From Nostoc paludosum FACHB-159 (lineage in GTDB: Bacteria; Cyanobacteriota; Cyanobacteriia; Cyanobacteriales; Nostocaceae), in NCBI RefSeq assembly GCF_014698835.1, contig NZ_JACJTU010000023.1, positions 1 through 64,000 on the forward strand: a stretch of 64,000 nucleotides of DNA, in the 5' to 3' direction. Numbering within the stretch: the first letter of the stretch is position 1; each line of letters begins with the position of its first letter. Of the stretch, positions 62,118-64,000 are shown piece after piece. A program made the translations under genes and the position numbers. The notes beneath the pieces are model-generated. The model saw nothing but the letters and a program-made list of their open reading frames with translations. It searched no databases and was not told the DNA's origin.

Positions 62118-63416
62118 CTACAGTGTCAAAGAGTGAGTATTTGTCTCAATCAATTTCGCCAAATCTTGCAAGAATGCCGCAGCATGGGCACCGTAAATAA
62201 TCCGGTGGTCTGAAGTAATATTTACTTGCATTTGTTGGCGCACGGCAAATAAACCGTCGGGTGTTGCTACCACTTGCGGGCGGGATGCACCGATCGCTAA
62301 AATTGAACCTTGTCCTGGTGGTAAAATCGCATCAAATTTATCTACGCCAAACATCCCTAAGTTGGACAAGGTAAAAGTACCGCTGTTATATTCTTGGGGT
62401 TGTAGTTGTTTTGTTCTGGCACGCTCTACTAAAGACTTCCAATTACGGGATAGAGAATAAATATCCACCGCGTCTGCATTTTGTAGCACAGGTGTAATTA
62501 ATCCGCCATCATCCATTGCCACAGCTACAGAAATGTTGATATCAGAATGATAAACAATACCTTGGTCTGAGTAGCTAGCGTTCAAAAGTGGATGTTTTTG
62601 TAATGTTACCGCTACAGCTTTCGCCAGTAGCGCTGTCATTGTTACGCCTTTGGATTTAATTTGTTTATAAAGTTTGTCTAACTCATCAGTGGTAATGGTG
62701 TAACCAACACGGAACACAGGCACAGATAGACTAGCTACCATGTTCCGTACTACCGCATTTTGGAAGGTAGTTAGAGGCACGATTGAACCAGGAACAGCTG
62801 CCACGACTGGTGTGGGTGCGGGTGCTGGTGTCTGTGGTGTAGGAGGCGCTACTGGGGTAATTGGTGTTGGTGGGGCAGCAAGTGGAGCCGGGGCGGGTTG
62901 CTTACCTTTATTAACAACTGCTTCCACATCTTCAGCAACAATGCGACCATAGGGGCCACTGCCTTGAAGTGAAGTCAAATCGACTTTGAGTTCTTTGGCT
63001 AACTTACGGGCACGAGGTGAAGCTACAAGTCTTCCTTCGCGATGGTTAGAGCCGTTTTGAGACGCCAAAGCAGGAATTCCAACGGAAGCAGCCACGGGAA
63101 CTGGTTCGGGAGAAGGACTAGGAGCAGGCGCACCGCCAGAATTGGCAAGAGATTTCGCAGTTTCGATTTCAGCTTCGGTTTCGGCAATGAAGGCGATCGC
63201 AGATCCTACCGGGGCAGTTTCACCAGCTTGCACTATGATATGGGCAAGAAACCCTTCATAAAAGGTTTCTACATCCATATCTGCCTTATCTGACTCTACA
63301 ACCACCACTGTTTCGCCTTTTTCCACTTTGTCCCCTGGCGATTTCACCCAGGAGACTATTTTGCCTTCGGTCATGGTGGAACTCAACGCCGGCATAAATA
63401 CTTCGTGAATGCTCAT
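62118..63416 (-). CDS. pdhC: Pyruvate dehydrogenase E2, dihydrolipoamide acetyltransferase
   Basis: A 432-residue E2 subunit: lipoyl domain (1-75, lipoyl Lys44 in VVESDKADMDVE), a Pro/Ala-rich linker, the E1/E3-binding domain (about 130-165, VASPRARKLAKELKVDL), another Pro/Ala linker and the catalytic core. The active-site motif reads SDHRIIYGAHAAAF, with Tyr where most bacterial E2s have Asp (HRxxDG), as in cyanobacterial and plastid E2. Confidence 0.95.
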   Translation of the reverse strand: MSIHEVFMPALSSTMTEGKIVSWVKSPGDKVEKGETVVVVESDKADMDVETFYEGFLAHIIVQAGETAPVGSAIAFIAETEAEIETAKSLANSGGAPAPSPSPEPVPVAASVGIPALASQNGSNHREGRLVASPRARKLAKELKVDLTSLQGSGPYGRIVAEDVEAVVNKGKQPAPAPLAAPPTPITPVAPPTPQTPAPAPTPVVAAVPGSIVPLTTFQNAVVRNMVASLSVPVFRVGYTITTDELDKLYKQIKSKGVTMTALLAKAVAVTLQKHPLLNASYSDQGIVYHSDINISVAVAMDDGGLITPVLQNADAVDIYSLSRNWKSLVERARTKQLQPQEYNSGTFTLSNLGMFGVDKFDAILPPGQGSILAIGASRPQVVATPDGLFAVRQQMQVNITSDHRIIYGAHAAAFLQDLAKLIETNTHSLTL

Positions 63417-64000
63417 AGGGTGGTTTGGGAATCAATGGTTTATGGACTTTAACAGCTTTTGTCAGATCGAATTGTATCTTGATAAAAGAATTTTGGATTG
63501 GAGATTTTGGATTTTGGGCATGGGGCATGGGGCATTGGGCATGGGGCACTTGTACTGAGCCTACCCCTACGGGGAAGCAAGCTACGCGTAGCGTCTCGTA
63601 GAGAAGCCGAAGTATTGGGCATTGGGCATTGGGCATGGGAAAAGAGGAGGCAGAAGGCAGCACTTCGACTACGCTCAGTGACCAGGCAGAAGTTCTTTAA
63701 TGCAAGAATTTTGAATTGATTTGTCTTCCTCATCTCCCCATACCCAAATTCAGGAACCTTAATCTGATTTAAAGGTCTATACTACAGAGCTATTGTTAAA
63801 GGATAGTTAATATCTTGTTTTGGTTGTTGACTTTCAAAAACCATCAAGAGTGTCTCACAAATGAAATGAGATTGCTACAGATAAATATATTTATATTCCT
63901 CATACCACTGCTTGAGATAGAGGAGCTTCTTTAAGGTAGAGGATATGGGATGCAGTTCAATCTAGAATTCAAAATTGGTAATTAACCTGTTTGAAATTCC
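63417..64000. repeat. Repeat-rich spacer at the right edge
   Basis: ATTTTGGATTGG repeats (63488-63515), GGGCATG/GGGCATT heptamers (63515-63547 and 63618-63640) and between them a long-form modular repeat (63548-63615), then CACTTCGACTACGCTCAGTGACC (63661-63683). The part from 63740 is AT-rich with nothing recognised. Confidence 0.8.

Noticed and set aside
63449..63733. Protein genes at the right edge
   Set aside because: The frames are translations of GGGCATT heptamers and modular repeats.
1..64000. tRNA or rRNA genes
   Set aside because: No cloverleaf-like segment with a TTCGA-type arm and no rRNA sequence was recognised by eye; a covariance search was not possible.

Overview
The window reads as chromosome from a filamentous, heterocyst-type cyanobacterium of the Nostoc/Anabaena group. 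Evidence seen in the sequence: many HIP1 octamers (GCGATCGC, e.g. 13913-13920 and 42533-42540); short tandemly repeated repeats (ATGCCCC, TAATGAC and GTTAGGA types) in most spacers; a cyanophycin gene pair; an Flv3/Flv1 flavodiiron pair; a plastid-type pyruvate dehydrogenase E2; a PEP-CTERM protein; and several cyanobacteria-restricted small protein families. No rRNA, tRNA or CRISPR array was recognised. Species and replicon cannot be fixed from the sequence alone.

Layout. 0.1-5.4 kb: cdsA, cbiT, two tandem Ser/Thr kinases, a damaged RelBE-like pair and tatA. 5.4-9.5 kb: cyanophycin synthetase and cyanophycinase. 10.4-16.9 kb: trmD, ispF, a peptide-binding lipoprotein, larB, argH and a small basic protein. 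17.7-23.1 kb: Nudix hydrolase, alpha/beta hydrolase, PEP-CTERM protein, membrane-anchored amidohydrolase and coaX. 23.2-26.9 kb: flv3 and flv1. 27-36 kb is accessory: Uma2 nuclease, FAD monooxygenase behind an operator-like palindrome, DUF1815 protein, VapBC, TPR-CHAT protein, thioesterase and a second RelBE-type pair; dxr follows. 37-44 kb: mannosyltransferase, a decayed EamA gene beside an intact one, Uma2, a kelch fragment, a DUF559 nuclease, a 41-bp tandem array and an M28 peptidase. 44.7-49.7 kb: dnaK, dnaJ, an inserted toxin-antitoxin pair, a membrane J-protein and a DUF3143 protein. 50.2-57.2 kb: lysA-cdaA-uppS, rimI and clpC. 57.3-59.9 kb: a small island with two unknown proteins, a papain-fold toxin with a putative immunity protein, and HicBA. 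60-63.4 kb: aspS and pdhC.

Core functions covered are isoprenoids (ispF, dxr, uppS), nitrogen storage (cphA/cphB, argH), photoprotection by O2 reduction (flv3/flv1), cell envelope and c-di-AMP signalling (lysA, cdaA, uppS, cdsA) and proteostasis (dnaK, dnaJ, clpC).

Two themes stand out. First, five toxin-antitoxin modules and one toxin-immunity pair lie in 64 kb, together with three small nuclease genes. Second, short repeats do not only fill spacers. They form long inverted-repeat spacers inside gene pairs (flv3-flv1, dnaK-dnaJ, lysA-cdaA). They supply start codons (ispF, larB) and C-termini with stops (lysA, trmD, rimI, DUF559). They also appear inside a coding region (coaX). The best candidates for something undescribed are this role of repeats in expression and protein ends, a possible sRNA at 27.1-27.45 kb bounded by a palindrome and a terminator, and the toxin-immunity island at 57.4-59.9 kb.
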